The notes: generated by a model not told the origin, from the sequence alone. Counted from the first letter of the stretch, positions 8,211-17,126 are shown. The stretch: DNA of 46,790 bases from Reyranella sp. (GCA_030684475.1 JAUXWB010000094.1:1-46790); one strand, 5' to 3'. Made by a program: numbers and translations.

Positions 8211-8837
8211 ATGCCGCGCCGCTTCGCCTTGCCCAAGCTGGTCGTGGCCACCCACAACCGCGGCAAGGCGGGCGAGATCGCGACCCTTCTCTCGTCCTTC
8301 GGCGTCGAGATCGTCTCGGCGGGCGCGCTGGGCCTCGCGGTACCGGACGAGACCGGCAGCACGTTCGAGGAGAACGCCACGCTGAAAGCCCTGGCCGCGA
8401 CGCGGGCGAGTGGCCTGCCGGCATTGGCCGACGACTCTGGCCTGAGCGTAAGGGCCCTCGGCGGCCAGCCCGGTCTCCACACCGCCGACTGGGAGGGCCC
8501 GACACGCGACGCCATGGTCGGCATGCGCCGCATCCAGGACGAACTCGCCAAACGCCACGTGCCCGACACCCTCGCCGCTCGCGCCGCCACCTTTCACTGC
8601 GTGCTGGCGCTGGCCTGGCCCGACGAGCACCTCGAACTGTTCCACGGTACGCTCGACGGCAGCATCGTCTGGCCGCCGCGCGGCGCCGGCGGCCACGGCT
8701 ACGATCCCTGCTTCCAGCCGCTCGGGCAGCGGGGCGACGACACCCGCACCACGGCGGAAATGTCGGACGCCGAGAAAAACGCCATCAGCCATCGTGGCCG
8801 CGCCTTCCTCATGATGGTCGAGGCCTGCTTCAGATGA
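8211..8837 (+). CDS. rdgB: XTP/dITP diphosphatase (HAM1/RdgB family)
   Basis: A 208-residue nucleotide-pool sanitising enzyme that hydrolyses dITP and XTP to monophosphates. Visible family blocks are LVVATHNRGKAGEIATLL near the start (substrate phosphate-binding), TFEENATLKA, LADDSGLSVRALGGQPG (metal-binding Asp pair) and GHGYDPCF followed by KNAISHRGRA. I took the ATG at 8211; an upstream in-frame start would extend back into rph. Its TGA overlaps the ATG of hemW (ATGA), implying coupled translation. Confidence 0.95.
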   Translation: MPRRFALPKLVVATHNRGKAGEIATLLSSFGVEIVSAGALGLAVPDETGSTFEENATLKALAATRASGLPALADDSGLSVRALGGQPGLHTADWEGPTRDAMVGMRRIQDELAKRHVPDTLAARAATFHCVLALAWPDEHLELFHGTLDGSIVWPPRGAGGHGYDPCFQPLGQRGDDTRTTAEMSDAEKNAISHRGRAFLMMVEACFR

Positions 8838-10000
8838 GCATGCAGCCGCTGGGCGTTTACGTCCATTGGCCCTTCTGCAAGTCGAAGTGCCCCTACTGCG
8901 ACTTCAACAGCCACGTCCGCGAGGGCGTCGAGCAGGCGCGCTGGCGGGATGCGCTCCTGAAGGAGCTGGAGCACGCCGCGCGCGAAGCGCCGGGCCGCCG
9001 GGTCGAGACGATCTTCTTCGGTGGCGGCACGCCGTCGTTGATGGCGCCCGAGACGGTGGGCGCGGTGATTGCCCGCGTGAAATCTCTGTGGGACAGCGCG
9101 CCCGATCTCGAGGTCACGCTGGAGGCCAACCCGACTTCGGTCGAGGCTGGCCGGTTCGCGGCGCTGGCCGAGGCGGGTGTCAACCGCGTGTCGCTGGGCG
9201 TGCAGGCGCTCGACGCTCAGTCGCTGAAATTCCTTGGCCGCGAGCACTCGACCGACGAGGCACTGGACGCCCTCGATACCGCCCGCCGCCATTTCGCGCG
9301 CTATTCCTTCGACCTGATCTATGCCCGACCCGGCCAGACACCCGAGGCCTGGACCGCGGAGCTGGAGCGCGCGCTCGTCCTCGCGGGCGAGCACCTCTCG
9401 CTCTATCAACTGACCATCGAACGCGGCACGCGGTTCTTCACCGATCATGCCCGCGGCGCTTTCGTTCTGCCGGACGAGGACGCGGCGGCGGCGATGTTCG
9501 AGGCCACCCAGGCCCGCCTCGCCGCGGCCGGCCTGCCCGCCTACGAAATTTCCAACCATGCCCGGCCGGGGGCTGCCTGCCGCCACAATTTGATCTATTG
9601 GCGGTATCAGGATTACGTCGGCATCGGCCCGGGCGCCCACGGCCGCTTCGCGGAGGGCGAGACCCAAGACCCGCGCAAGCGAGCGACCCGGCGGGCGAGC
9701 GGGCCGGAAGCCTGGCTGGACGCCGTCGAGCGCGCCGGACACGGCACCGCGGAGAGTTCGGTCGTTGCCGGGCGGGATCTGGTGGAGGAGGCGTTGATGA
9801 TGGGATTGCGACTGGCCGACGGCATCGACCGCGCCACGTTCGCGTCCGTCACCGGCGCCGATCCTGTTGCGGCCTTGGGCGAAGCGAAGCTCGCGCCGCT
9901 GATCGCAGCAGGTTTTCTCGAAATCCGGCCAGATCGCTTCCGCGCCACCGCCGCCGGCCGCCAGCGCCTCACCGCGCTACTTGAGCGCCTGATCGCATGA
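8834..10000 (+). CDS. hemW: Radical SAM heme chaperone HemW
   Basis: A 388-residue member of the HemN/HemW radical SAM family. The iron-sulfur motif is CKSKCPYC at residues 15-22 (CX3CX2C), which coordinates the 4Fe-4S cluster. FFGGGTPSLM near residue 58 and RVSLGVQALD near 117 are also typical. It lacks the longer N-terminus of the HemN coproporphyrinogen dehydrogenase, so HemW, a heme-binding chaperone for heme proteins, is the better call. It is translationally coupled to rdgB in front and to the solute-binding protein gene behind (ATGA overlap at 9997-10000). Confidence 0.93.
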   Translation: MSMQPLGVYVHWPFCKSKCPYCDFNSHVREGVEQARWRDALLKELEHAAREAPGRRVETIFFGGGTPSLMAPETVGAVIARVKSLWDSAPDLEVTLEANPTSVEAGRFAALAEAGVNRVSLGVQALDAQSLKFLGREHSTDEALDALDTARRHFARYSFDLIYARPGQTPEAWTAELERALVLAGEHLSLYQLTIERGTRFFTDHARGAFVLPDEDAAAAMFEATQARLAAAGLPAYEISNHARPGAACRHNLIYWRYQDYVGIGPGAHGRFAEGETQDPRKRATRRASGPEAWLDAVERAGHGTAESSVVAGRDLVEEALMMGLRLADGIDRATFASVTGADPVAALGEAKLAPLIAAGFLEIRPDRFRATAAGRQRLTALLERLIA

Positions 10001-10830
10001 GGCTGCCCCTACGGCCATTGGCGCTTCTGGTGATATTGCTCGCCGTTGCCGGCGGTGCGTTCGCGCAGCAGCGGCCACCGGCAAAACCGGCACCGGCCAA
10101 GCCGGCCGCCAAGTCGTCGTTCACGCCGCCCGCCTTCAAGATCACGATCGCCACCGAAGCCGCCTTCCCGCCTTTCAACTATCTCGACCGCAAGGGCATG
10201 CCCGCCGGCTTCGAGATGGAGCTGGCGCAGGAGGCCTGCCAGCGCATGAAGGCCGAGTGCGAATTCGCCGCCTTCAAATGGGACGAGTTGATTCCCGGCC
10301 TGCTCGACAAGAAGTTCGACATCATCATGTCGTCGATGGCAGTGACCAGCGAGCGGCGCAAGCGGCTCGGCCTGTCGCGCCGCTACTACCTCTCGCCCGG
10401 AGCCTTCATCGCTCAGAAGGGGGCGCCGTTCGACGGGCCGCCCTCGCTGTTGCGCAACAAGCGCATAGGCATCCAGAAGGACTCGACGCATGCCGACTGG
10501 GCCGACAAGAGCTTCCGCCGCTCGGCCCAGCTCAAGCGCTACAACACGCTGGCCGAAGCGCTGCAGGCGCTCGCCGCCGAGGAAATAGATGCGGTGTTCG
10601 GCGACAAGGTTCAGCTCTGGTTGTGGAGCCAGAAGCCCGATGGCAAATGCTGCGAACTGGTCGGGCAGGACATCAAGGACAGCCAGACACTGGGCATCGG
10701 CGTCGCTGCCGGCCTGCGCCGCGAAGATGCGAAGATGCGCGACGCCTTCAACAAGGCGTTGGGCGAGATGCTGAGCGACGGCACCTACAAGAAAATCAAC
10801 GAGAAGTACTTTCCCTTTGCGCTCAACTGA
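9997..10830 (+). CDS. Family 3 ABC transporter substrate-binding protein
   Basis: A 277-residue periplasmic solute-binding protein of the polar amino-acid type. It has a signal peptide (hydrophobic residues about 7-22, cleavage probably after AFA), an Ala/Pro/Lys-rich linker, and then the family 3 fold: ITIATEAAFPPFNYLD, GFEMELAQEACQRM, WDELIPGLLDKKFDIIMSSM and a C-terminal KINEKYFPF. These resemble lysine/arginine/ornithine-binding proteins. No permease or ATPase gene is nearby, so it is an orphan whose transporter must lie elsewhere. The start overlaps the stop of hemW by 4 nt, which ties its translation to hemW despite the unrelated function. Confidence 0.9.
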   Translation: MRLPLRPLALLVILLAVAGGAFAQQRPPAKPAPAKPAAKSSFTPPAFKITIATEAAFPPFNYLDRKGMPAGFEMELAQEACQRMKAECEFAAFKWDELIPGLLDKKFDIIMSSMAVTSERRKRLGLSRRYYLSPGAFIAQKGAPFDGPPSLLRNKRIGIQKDSTHADWADKSFRRSAQLKRYNTLAEALQALAAEEIDAVFGDKVQLWLWSQKPDGKCCELVGQDIKDSQTLGIGVAAGLRREDAKMRDAFNKALGEMLSDGTYKKINEKYFPFALN

Positions 10831-10855
10831 GGCGCGCCGAACTGAGGAGGAAGCA

Positions 10856-11560
10856 ATGGATGCCAAGACCCAGAAGAAACTGTTCGACGCGCTGCGGGCG
10901 GTCGACACACCCACCATCTGCAACGCGCTGGAGGAGGCGCGCGGCGTCCGCACCGCCACCGGCTTCACCACCCAGCATCTCCATCCCACCGAACCCGACG
11001 CGCCGCCAATGGTGGGCTACGCCCGCACCGGCATCATCCGCGCCGCCCAGCCGGCGGTGGGCTCGGCGGCCGAGAAGAAGAAGATGCGCGTCGGCTGGTA
11101 CGAGTACGTCGTGAGCGGCGCGGGCCCGACCGTCGCCATCATCCAGGATCTCGATTCCAATCCCGGCACCGGCGCCATGTGGGGCGAGGTCAACAGCACC
11201 GTCCATCGCGGGCTGGGCGTCCTGGGCTGTGTCACCAACGGCTCGGTGCGCGACCTCGGCATGCTGGCCAAGGGCTTCCCGATCCTGGCCGGCAAGGTCG
11301 GCCCCAGCCACGCCTTCGTCCATGTCGAGGGCTGGGGCATGCCGGTCGACATTTTCGGCATGACCGTGGTGCACGGCGACCTGATCCATGCCGACCGTCA
11401 TGGCGCCGTGGTCATCCCGCACGATCTGGCGGCGAAGCTGCCGACGGCGATCGATCTTCTGGCACGCAAGGAGAAGGTGATCCTCGACGCGGCGAAGAAG
11501 AAGAGTTTCGGGATAGAGGTCCTGCGCAAGGCCTTCGCGGCCTCGGAGGACATCCACTAA
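10856..11560 (+). CDS. RraA-like / 4-hydroxy-4-methyl-2-oxoglutarate aldolase family protein
   Basis: A 234-residue member of the RraA/HMG aldolase family. The fold-typical segments are VDTPTICNALEEARG near the N-terminus, GEVNSTVHRGLGVLGCVTNGSVRDLG near 108-133 (Arg and Asp of the metal-ion and pyruvate site) and DLIHADRHGAVVIP near 175-188. The family includes aldolases cleaving 4-hydroxy-4-methyl-2-oxoglutarate or oxaloacetate and the RNase E inhibitor RraA. Retention of the Gly-Arg-Asp site suggests an enzymatic rather than purely regulatory role. The ATG at 10856 follows a GAGGAGG ribosome binding site. It converges with hspQ, 1 nt between stops. Confidence 0.88.
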   Translation: MDAKTQKKLFDALRAVDTPTICNALEEARGVRTATGFTTQHLHPTEPDAPPMVGYARTGIIRAAQPAVGSAAEKKKMRVGWYEYVVSGAGPTVAIIQDLDSNPGTGAMWGEVNSTVHRGLGVLGCVTNGSVRDLGMLAKGFPILAGKVGPSHAFVHVEGWGMPVDIFGMTVVHGDLIHADRHGAVVIPHDLAAKLPTAIDLLARKEKVILDAAKKKSFGIEVLRKAFAASEDIH

Positions 11561-11561
11561 A

Positions 11562-11933
11562 TCAATGGAGCCCGCGGTCGCGCGAGACGTAGTGGCCGCG
11601 CTTCAGCTCCCTGAAGAAGTGCGGGACCTGCGGATGCGACACCGGCTTACCGGTGTCGTCGGGTAGCAGGTTCTGTTCCGAGACGTAGGCGACATAGGTC
11701 GTCTGGGCGTTCTCGGCCAGCAGGTGATAAAAGGGCTGGTCGCGACGCGGGCGAACCTCGGCCGGGATCGACGCCAGCCATTCCTCGGTGTTGGCGAACA
11801 CCGGATCGACATCGAAGATGACACCCCGGAAGGGGTAGATGCGGTGCTTCACCACCTGGCCGATGGAGAACTTCGCGGTGCGCGTCGGCGGCTCGACGAT
11901 CGCCGGGACGGAAGCGTGATTGTCGATTTCCAT
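11562..11933 (-). CDS. hspQ: Heat shock protein HspQ
   Basis: A 123-residue HspQ homologue. In enterobacteria HspQ stimulates Lon-mediated proteolysis and is a Lon substrate itself. Conserved blocks are AKFSIGQVVKHRIYPFRGVI near residues 20-39, DVDPVFANTEEW, RPRRDQPFYHLLAE and TTYVAYVSEQNLLPD near 78-92. The first 18 residues are a non-conserved leader. The gene is single and converges with the RraA-like gene. Nothing resembling a sigma-32 promoter was identified with confidence upstream. Confidence 0.93.
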   Translation of the reverse strand: MEIDNHASVPAIVEPPTRTAKFSIGQVVKHRIYPFRGVIFDVDPVFANTEEWLASIPAEVRPRRDQPFYHLLAENAQTTYVAYVSEQNLLPDDTGKPVSHPQVPHFFRELKRGHYVSRDRGLH

Positions 11934-12111
11934 GTCGCAAGTATTACCCTGAACAAGTCCGCAGGCAACGCGCCCGGCCCGGCGAATTCACCGGCCCCGT
12001 GCAACAATACGGGAGACGCCGGCCCTTGGATCGCCCCTGCAGGGTCGCCCCTGCAAGAACGGGGCCGCCTTCCCGGGACAGGCGGCCTCGGTTGACGCGA
12101 GCCACCCGCGC

Positions 12112-13005
12112 GTGGACTCTGCGGCCGGGAAGGAACCGGGAGGTATCGAGTCCTTGGGCGATGGTCTGAAAGTCCGATTCTGGGGCGTGCGTGGCTCGAT
12201 TTCCTGCTCCGGCGCCGAATACACACGCTATGGCGGCAACACCTCGTGTCTGGAAGTGACCGCCGGCGGCCGCCAGCTGATTTTCGATGCCGGCACCGGA
12301 ATACGCGCGCTGGGCCTCGAGCTGTCTCGCCAGGCGCCGCTCGACATCGACATCTACTTCACTCACACCCATCTCGATCACATCTCGGGCCTCACCTTCT
12401 TCGAACCGCTGTTCGAGAAGCGCAATTCGGTGCGCATCTGGGCCGGCCATCTCGAGGCGCCCTACACGCTGAAGAAGGTGGTCGGCCACCTGATGCAGGC
12501 GCCGCTCTACCCGGTCTCACTCGAGGTCTTCCAGGCGTCCGTCGCTTTCAGGGAATTCAAGAGCGGCCAGACGCTGTTCTGCGGCGAGGCTGTGAGCATG
12601 CGCACGGCGCCGCTCAACCATCCCAACGGCGCCACCGGCTACCGCATCGAGCATGGCGGCAAGTCGATCTGCTACATCACCGACACCGAGCACCACGAGG
12701 GCAGGCGCGACGAGACCATCCTCGAACTCTGTCGCGGTGCCGACGTGATGATCTATGACTCGAGCTACACCGATGCCGAATACCCGCGCTATCGCGGCTG
12801 GGGTCACTCGACCTGGCAGGAAGGCGTACGTCTCGCCGACGCGGCCGGGGTCGGCACGCTCGCCATCTTCCATCATGATCCCAGCCATGACGATGCCTTC
12901 ATGGACAGCGTCGCACGCGCGGCGGCGGTGGCCCGCCCCGGCACCGTGCCGGGCGGCCTGCCACGCGTGATCGTCGCCCATGAAGGGCTGACGCTTACGC
13001 CGTGA
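12112..13005 (+). CDS. MBL-fold metallo-hydrolase
   Basis: A metallo-beta-lactamase-fold hydrolase of up to 297 residues. Residues 21-46 carry the VRFWGVRGSI and YGGNTSCLEV pattern of the PhnP/cyclic-phosphodiesterase-like branch. The metal-binding HTHLDH is at 85-90, a later His is in APLNHPNGATGYR, an Asp is in CYITDTEHHE, and FHHDPSHDD lies near the C-terminus. The start is uncertain: GTG at 12112, or TTG at 12154 preceded by GGGAGG, which would remove 14 non-conserved residues. Its stop overlaps the GTG of the methyltransferase gene. In an operon with a nucleotide cyclase, a cyclic phosphodiesterase role is possible but is inference. Confidence 0.85.
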   Translation: MDSAAGKEPGGIESLGDGLKVRFWGVRGSISCSGAEYTRYGGNTSCLEVTAGGRQLIFDAGTGIRALGLELSRQAPLDIDIYFTHTHLDHISGLTFFEPLFEKRNSVRIWAGHLEAPYTLKKVVGHLMQAPLYPVSLEVFQASVAFREFKSGQTLFCGEAVSMRTAPLNHPNGATGYRIEHGGKSICYITDTEHHEGRRDETILELCRGADVMIYDSSYTDAEYPRYRGWGHSTWQEGVRLADAAGVGTLAIFHHDPSHDDAFMDSVARAAAVARPGTVPGGLPRVIVAHEGLTLTP

Positions 13006-13838
13006 CCAGCTCGCTCAGCCTGCGCGGACGCTGGCGGCGGCTGGCGTTGGGGCTGCCGACCGTGCTGGGCCTCGCGCCGCGCGGCTGGTTCATTCCGCAT
13101 CGCTATGCGCCCTTGCTGCCGCCGCCGGGCGCTCAGCCGCCCTATCCGGCGATCGAGCGCCTGTTCGAGCAGCATGCCGCGGCGTTCGCAGCGCTGCTCG
13201 ACGCGGTTGATGGTCATGCCAGCGGCATCGAGGGGCTGAAGGGCCTGCTCGGGCAATCCTGGTTTCCCTCGCTCGATGCCGCCGTCGCCTATGCTCTGGT
13301 GCGCGAGCGCAAGCCACTGCGCATTGTCGAGGTCGGTTCCGGCCACTCGACCCGCATCCTGGCGCGGGCCGAGTGCGGCGTCGGCGAAATTGTCGCCATA
13401 GACCCGATGCCGCGCGCCGATATCGCCGGTCTGCCTGGTGTCCGCATCGTATCCTCCACCCTGCAGGACGCCCCGTCCGACGTATTCGACGGACTCCGGG
13501 CCGGCGACGTGCTGTTCATCGATTCGAGCCACATCCTGATGCCCGGCAGCGACGTCGACATTCTGCTCAATCGCGTCCTGCCGCGCCTGCCGGCGGGCGT
13601 CCTCGTGCACATCCACGACATCTTCCTGCCCTTCGACTACCCGCCGATGTGGGGCTGGCGGAACTACAACGAGCAGCAAGGCGTGCTGCCGCTGCTGGCG
13701 ACCGGTGCCTACCGGCCGCTGTTCTCCAGCGTTTGGGTAGGGCGGCGCATGGGTGAACGGCTTGCGGCCTCGGTGGTGGCGCATCTGCCGCAGCTATCGG
13801 ACGCAATGGCGACCAGCCTATGGCTGGAGAAGGCCTGA
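13002..13838 (+). CDS. Class I SAM-dependent methyltransferase
   Basis: A 278-residue protein with a central methyltransferase fold: IVEVGSGHSTRILARA near residues 109-124 (motif I), IVAIDPMPR (motif II) and VLFIDSSHILMPGSDVD near 170-186. The IDSSH segment resembles the Methyltransf_24 or cephalosporin-hydroxylase-like group. HIHDIFLPFDYPPMW follows. The N-terminal 70 residues contain a hydrophobic, Pro-rich stretch of unknown role. The GTG start overlaps the upstream stop (GTGA), and its own TGA overlaps the ATG of the cyclase, so translation of the three genes is coupled. The substrate is unknown. Confidence 0.78.
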   Translation: MTSSLSLRGRWRRLALGLPTVLGLAPRGWFIPHRYAPLLPPPGAQPPYPAIERLFEQHAAAFAALLDAVDGHASGIEGLKGLLGQSWFPSLDAAVAYALVRERKPLRIVEVGSGHSTRILARAECGVGEIVAIDPMPRADIAGLPGVRIVSSTLQDAPSDVFDGLRAGDVLFIDSSHILMPGSDVDILLNRVLPRLPAGVLVHIHDIFLPFDYPPMWGWRNYNEQQGVLPLLATGAYRPLFSSVWVGRRMGERLAASVVAHLPQLSDAMATSLWLEKA

Positions 13839-15190
13839 TGCTCTCCCGCCTCGGCCGCTGGCTGTTCGACAGCGGCGGGCCGAAAGACCTCCCCGAGCGC
13901 GTGCGCGACGCGATTCGGCAGCAGCAGGAACGCAGCGAAATCCTCATCGGCTGGATACAGCTCGTCATCGTGGCCCTGGTTGCGGGTGTCTACCAGAGCG
14001 CCAACATGGCCGAGGGTCTGGTGCAGGAGGACTATTCGCTCGAGCTGGACGTCCTGCTGATCTACGGCGTGATCTGCGTCGTCCGACTGGCTCTCGCCTA
14101 CATGCGCCTGCTGCCGACCTGGGCGCTCTATCTCTCCGTCGTGGTCGACATCGCGCTGCTGATGGCGCTGATCTTCAGCTTTCACTTCAAGTACGCTCAG
14201 CCTGCCGCCTTCTATCTAAAGGTGCCGACGCTTCTGTACGTGTTCCTGTTCATCGCGCTGCGCGCACTGCGCTTCGAGGCGCGCCTCGTGATGTTCAGCG
14301 GCGTCTGCGCTGCCCTCGGCTGGGCGTGGCTCACCTACTATGTCTCGACCGGCCGCGGCGGCCCCCCCAACCGGACGCACAATTTCATCGAATACATGAC
14401 CTCGAACGCCCTGCTGGTGGGGGCGGAGATCGACAAGATCATCGCCATCCTGCTCACGACCGCCGTCCTGGCGCTCGCCATCTCGCGGGCCCGCCACCTG
14501 CTGGTGCGATCGGTCAGCGACGGCGCCGCGGCGCGCGACCTGTCGCGCTTCTTCGATCCCGGCGTCGCAGCCCGCATCCGGACCGCGGCGATGTCGATCA
14601 AGGCGGGCGAGGGCGAGTTGCGCGATGTCGCCATCCTGACCGTCGATCTACGTGGCTTCACCCGGCTTTCGACCGAGCTCGAGCCGGGCGAAGTGATGAG
14701 AGTGCTGCAGGACTACCAGGGCCGCGTCTGTCCGCTGATCGCGGGCCACGGCGGCAGCATCGACAAATTCCTTGGTGACGGCATCCTGGCCTCGTTCGGC
14801 GCGGTGGCCGCCTCGCCGACGGCCGCGGCCGACGCGCTCCGCGCGGCCGACGCCGTGATCGCGGCAGCCGACAGCTGGATCGCCGAGCGGCGGACCGCCG
14901 GCCTGCCACCGCTCATGGTCGGCATGGCAGTGTCGTCTGGGCGCGTCGTCTTCGGTGCCGTCGGCGACGGCGAACGGCTGGAATTCACGGTGATCGGCGA
15001 CGCCGTCAATTTCGCGGCAAAACTCGAGAAGCACAACAAGGACGAAAAGACCCGGGCCGTCACTGATGGCGCCACCTACGCCCTGGCCGAGCGACAAGGC
15101 TATGTCCCGCCCGCGGTACGCGAGCGGCGGATGGGCCGCCGGGTGGCGGGCGTCGCTGATTTGGTCGATATTGTGGTCCTTGCAACGTGA
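13838..15190 (+). CDS. Membrane-bound class III adenylate/guanylate cyclase
   Basis: A 450-residue integral membrane cyclase. About six hydrophobic segments occupy residues 35-220, and a linker SRFFDPGVAARI leads to a class III catalytic domain (about 250-440). The metal-binding Asp are in VDLRGFT (Asp270) and in KFLGDG (Asp314); Lys310 is the base-selective position typical of adenylate cyclases, and Asn391 lies in GDAVN. The residue four after that Asn, normally the transition-state Arg, is Lys395. The ATG at 13838 overlaps the upstream stop (TGATG) and has GGAGAAGG before it, so it was preferred over 13820. It likely makes cAMP; a cyclic-nucleotide-binding protein is encoded at 1821-2270. 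Confidence 0.9.
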   Translation: MLSRLGRWLFDSGGPKDLPERVRDAIRQQQERSEILIGWIQLVIVALVAGVYQSANMAEGLVQEDYSLELDVLLIYGVICVVRLALAYMRLLPTWALYLSVVVDIALLMALIFSFHFKYAQPAAFYLKVPTLLYVFLFIALRALRFEARLVMFSGVCAALGWAWLTYYVSTGRGGPPNRTHNFIEYMTSNALLVGAEIDKIIAILLTTAVLALAISRARHLLVRSVSDGAAARDLSRFFDPGVAARIRTAAMSIKAGEGELRDVAILTVDLRGFTRLSTELEPGEVMRVLQDYQGRVCPLIAGHGGSIDKFLGDGILASFGAVAASPTAAADALRAADAVIAAADSWIAERRTAGLPPLMVGMAVSSGRVVFGAVGDGERLEFTVIGDAVNFAAKLEKHNKDEKTRAVTDGATYALAERQGYVPPAVRERRMGRRVAGVADLVDIVVLAT

Positions 15191-15280
15191 AATAGGGGCC
15201 TTCCCGGCTGCCTTGCCCTTTCCGCATTCGGAGCTTATGTAATTTGAAGCAAGTTCGAGACGAGTTGGCGGAGCGCCATC

Positions 15281-16006
15281 GTGGGTAACAACTACGACAT
15301 CATTCTCATCGGACTGGTCGCGGTATTCCTGATCCTGCGGCTACGATCCGTCCTCGGAAAGCGCACGGGCAACGAGCGCCCGCCGACGCGCGACCCGCTA
15401 GCGCCGCCGACGCCGCCGGCACCGCGTGTCGGAGATGCTCCCGCCGGAGCGGCCGGGCGATCCGACAACGTCGTCTCGCTGCCAGCGACGGCCGCGCCGC
15501 GGCCCTCGTCGACCGCAACCGGGCCCGGCGGCATTCGCGCCACGGTCATGCCGACCGCTGCTGCCGCCATTTCCGCCATTCGCGCCGCCGATCCCGCTTT
15601 CGATCCCATGGGATTCTGCGGCGGTGCCCGCGCCGCCTTCACGGCCATCGTCGAGGCCTTCGCCAAGGACGATGTCGCGACCCTGCGTCCGCTGCTTGAC
15701 GGCCCGACCTTTTCGAGCTTCGAGGCGGCAATCCGCGCGCGCGCCGAGCGCCGGGAAACGGCCGAAACCACGCTGATCGGTTTCGAAGCTTCCGACATTG
15801 CCGCCGCCGAACTGCAGGGCACCCACGCCTCGGTCACCGTGCGCTTCGTCAGCGAGCAGATAAACGTCGTGCGCAACGCCGATGGCCAGATCGCCGACGG
15901 CAATCCCAATGAAGTGCAGAGGGTCGTCGATCTCTGGACATTCCGCCGCGACACCAAGTCCGGCGATCCCAACTGGCTGCTGACGAAGACTGAAAGCGAA
16001 GGCTGA
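15281..16006 (+). CDS. Tim44/TimA-family putative adaptor protein
   Basis: A 241-residue protein with one N-terminal membrane helix (about residues 6-22), a Pro/Ala-rich linker (about 35-90) and a C-terminal Tim44-like (NTF2-fold) domain. That domain includes FCGGARAAFTAIVEAFAKDD, LRPLLDGPTFSSFEAAI, VTVRFVSEQINVVRN and VVDLWTFRRDTKSGDPNW. Bacterial members are related to the mitochondrial import motor subunit Tim44. Here the gene is directly followed by mltA, as in many alphaproteobacteria. The GTG start follows a GGCGGAG sequence. The molecular role in bacteria is not well established. Confidence 0.88.
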   Translation: MGNNYDIILIGLVAVFLILRLRSVLGKRTGNERPPTRDPLAPPTPPAPRVGDAPAGAAGRSDNVVSLPATAAPRPSSTATGPGGIRATVMPTAAAAISAIRAADPAFDPMGFCGGARAAFTAIVEAFAKDDVATLRPLLDGPTFSSFEAAIRARAERRETAETTLIGFEASDIAAAELQGTHASVTVRFVSEQINVVRNADGQIADGNPNEVQRVVDLWTFRRDTKSGDPNWLLTKTESEG

Positions 16007-16022
16007 GGGAGGCTTTCCGAAT

Positions 16023-17126
16023 ATGCGTTGGAGCGTCCTGTCCGGCGGCGCGGCCTTGCTCGCCGCCGCCGGCATTCTGTCCGCGTGCGCCGAGAGCGGA
16101 GTAGGCGTGCCCGAAAAGCGGGTGGCGATGGCGCCGATCTCGTTCAACGAGATCGCGGGCTGGGCCGACGACAGGCATGCTGAAGCGCTCGCCACCTTTC
16201 GTCGTTCCTGCCCCAAGCTGACGACCGGACGCGAAGTCAGGATCGCCACCGATGGCGGCGAAAAAACCATCACCCCGGCGGAGTGGAAGCGCATCTGCGA
16301 CGCCGGCGCCGGGATCAAGGCCGGCGATGCGAAGGCCGCCCGTCTTTTCTTCGAGGAGAATTTCCGGCCGCTCGTTGTCACGGTGCCGGGCAAGTTCACC
16401 GGCTACTTCGAGCCCAATCTGCGCGGCAGCCGCGCACCCTCCCGCCTGTTCACGGTCCCCGTCTATCGCCGTCCGCCGGATCTCACCGACAAACCCTACT
16501 ACACCCGTGCCGAGATCGAGCAGGGCGCCCTCAAGGGCAAGGGGCTGGAGATCGCCTGGGTGCAGGATCCTGTCAGCCTGTTCGAGGTCCAGGTCCAGGG
16601 CAGCGGTCGCGTCCAGCTCGCCGAAGGCGGCACGATGACACTCGGCTTCGATGGCTCCAACAACCGGCCCTACACGGCAATCGGCGCCGTCCTGGCCGAG
16701 ATGGGGATAATGAAGAGGGAAGATGCCACGTGGCCCGCGATCCGCGACTGGCTGAAGCGCAACCCGCAGAAGGCGCGCGATGTCATGCGCAAGAACGAGC
16801 GCTACATCTTCTTCAAGGACACCAAGACGGCGGCCCCGGTCGGCGCCCAGGGCGTGTCGCTCACGGCCCAGCGCAGCATGGCGGTCGACCCGACATTCAC
16901 GCCATTCGGCACGCCGATCTGGATCGATACCCGGCGGCCGGTCACGCGCAAGCCCGGCACCACCGAGCCCTACCGCCGGCTGATGATCGCGCAGGACGCC
17001 GGTGCCGCGATCAAGGGCCCGGCGCGTGGCGACGTCTTCTTCGGCCGCGGCGCGCAGCCCGCCGACTGGGCCGGCCGCATGAACAGCGAAGGCCGCGCGA
17101 TCGTCCTGGTGCCCAACAAGGGCTAG
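16023..17126 (+). CDS. mltA: Membrane-bound lytic murein transglycosylase A (lipoprotein)
   Basis: MltA, a lipoprotein that cleaves peptidoglycan glycan strands to 1,6-anhydro products. A lipobox LSAC ends at Cys22 after a hydrophobic signal. The MltA domain includes FTGYFEPNLRGS near residue 122 and LEIAWVQDPVSLFEVQVQGSGR near 178-199. The C-terminal 3D domain includes VDPTFTPFGTPIWID, LMIAQDAGAAIKGPARGDVFFG and a final DWAGRMNSEG, with the three conserved Asp. The length of 367 residues is usual. It lies 16 nt behind the Tim44-like gene with a GGGAGG ribosome binding site. Its 3' end overlaps the next, convergent gene by 4 nt. Confidence 0.95.
   Translation: MRWSVLSGGAALLAAAGILSACAESGVGVPEKRVAMAPISFNEIAGWADDRHAEALATFRRSCPKLTTGREVRIATDGGEKTITPAEWKRICDAGAGIKAGDAKAARLFFEENFRPLVVTVPGKFTGYFEPNLRGSRAPSRLFTVPVYRRPPDLTDKPYYTRAEIEQGALKGKGLEIAWVQDPVSLFEVQVQGSGRVQLAEGGTMTLGFDGSNNRPYTAIGAVLAEMGIMKREDATWPAIRDWLKRNPQKARDVMRKNERYIFFKDTKTAAPVGAQGVSLTAQRSMAVDPTFTPFGTPIWIDTRRPVTRKPGTTEPYRRLMIAQDAGAAIKGPARGDVFFGRGAQPADWAGRMNSEGRAIVLVPNKG

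Noticed and set aside
12031-12055. Tandem copy of TCGCCCCTGCA before the MBL-fold gene
   Set aside because: Only two 11-nt copies in a GC-rich gap; probably chance or slippage, with no link to a known site.
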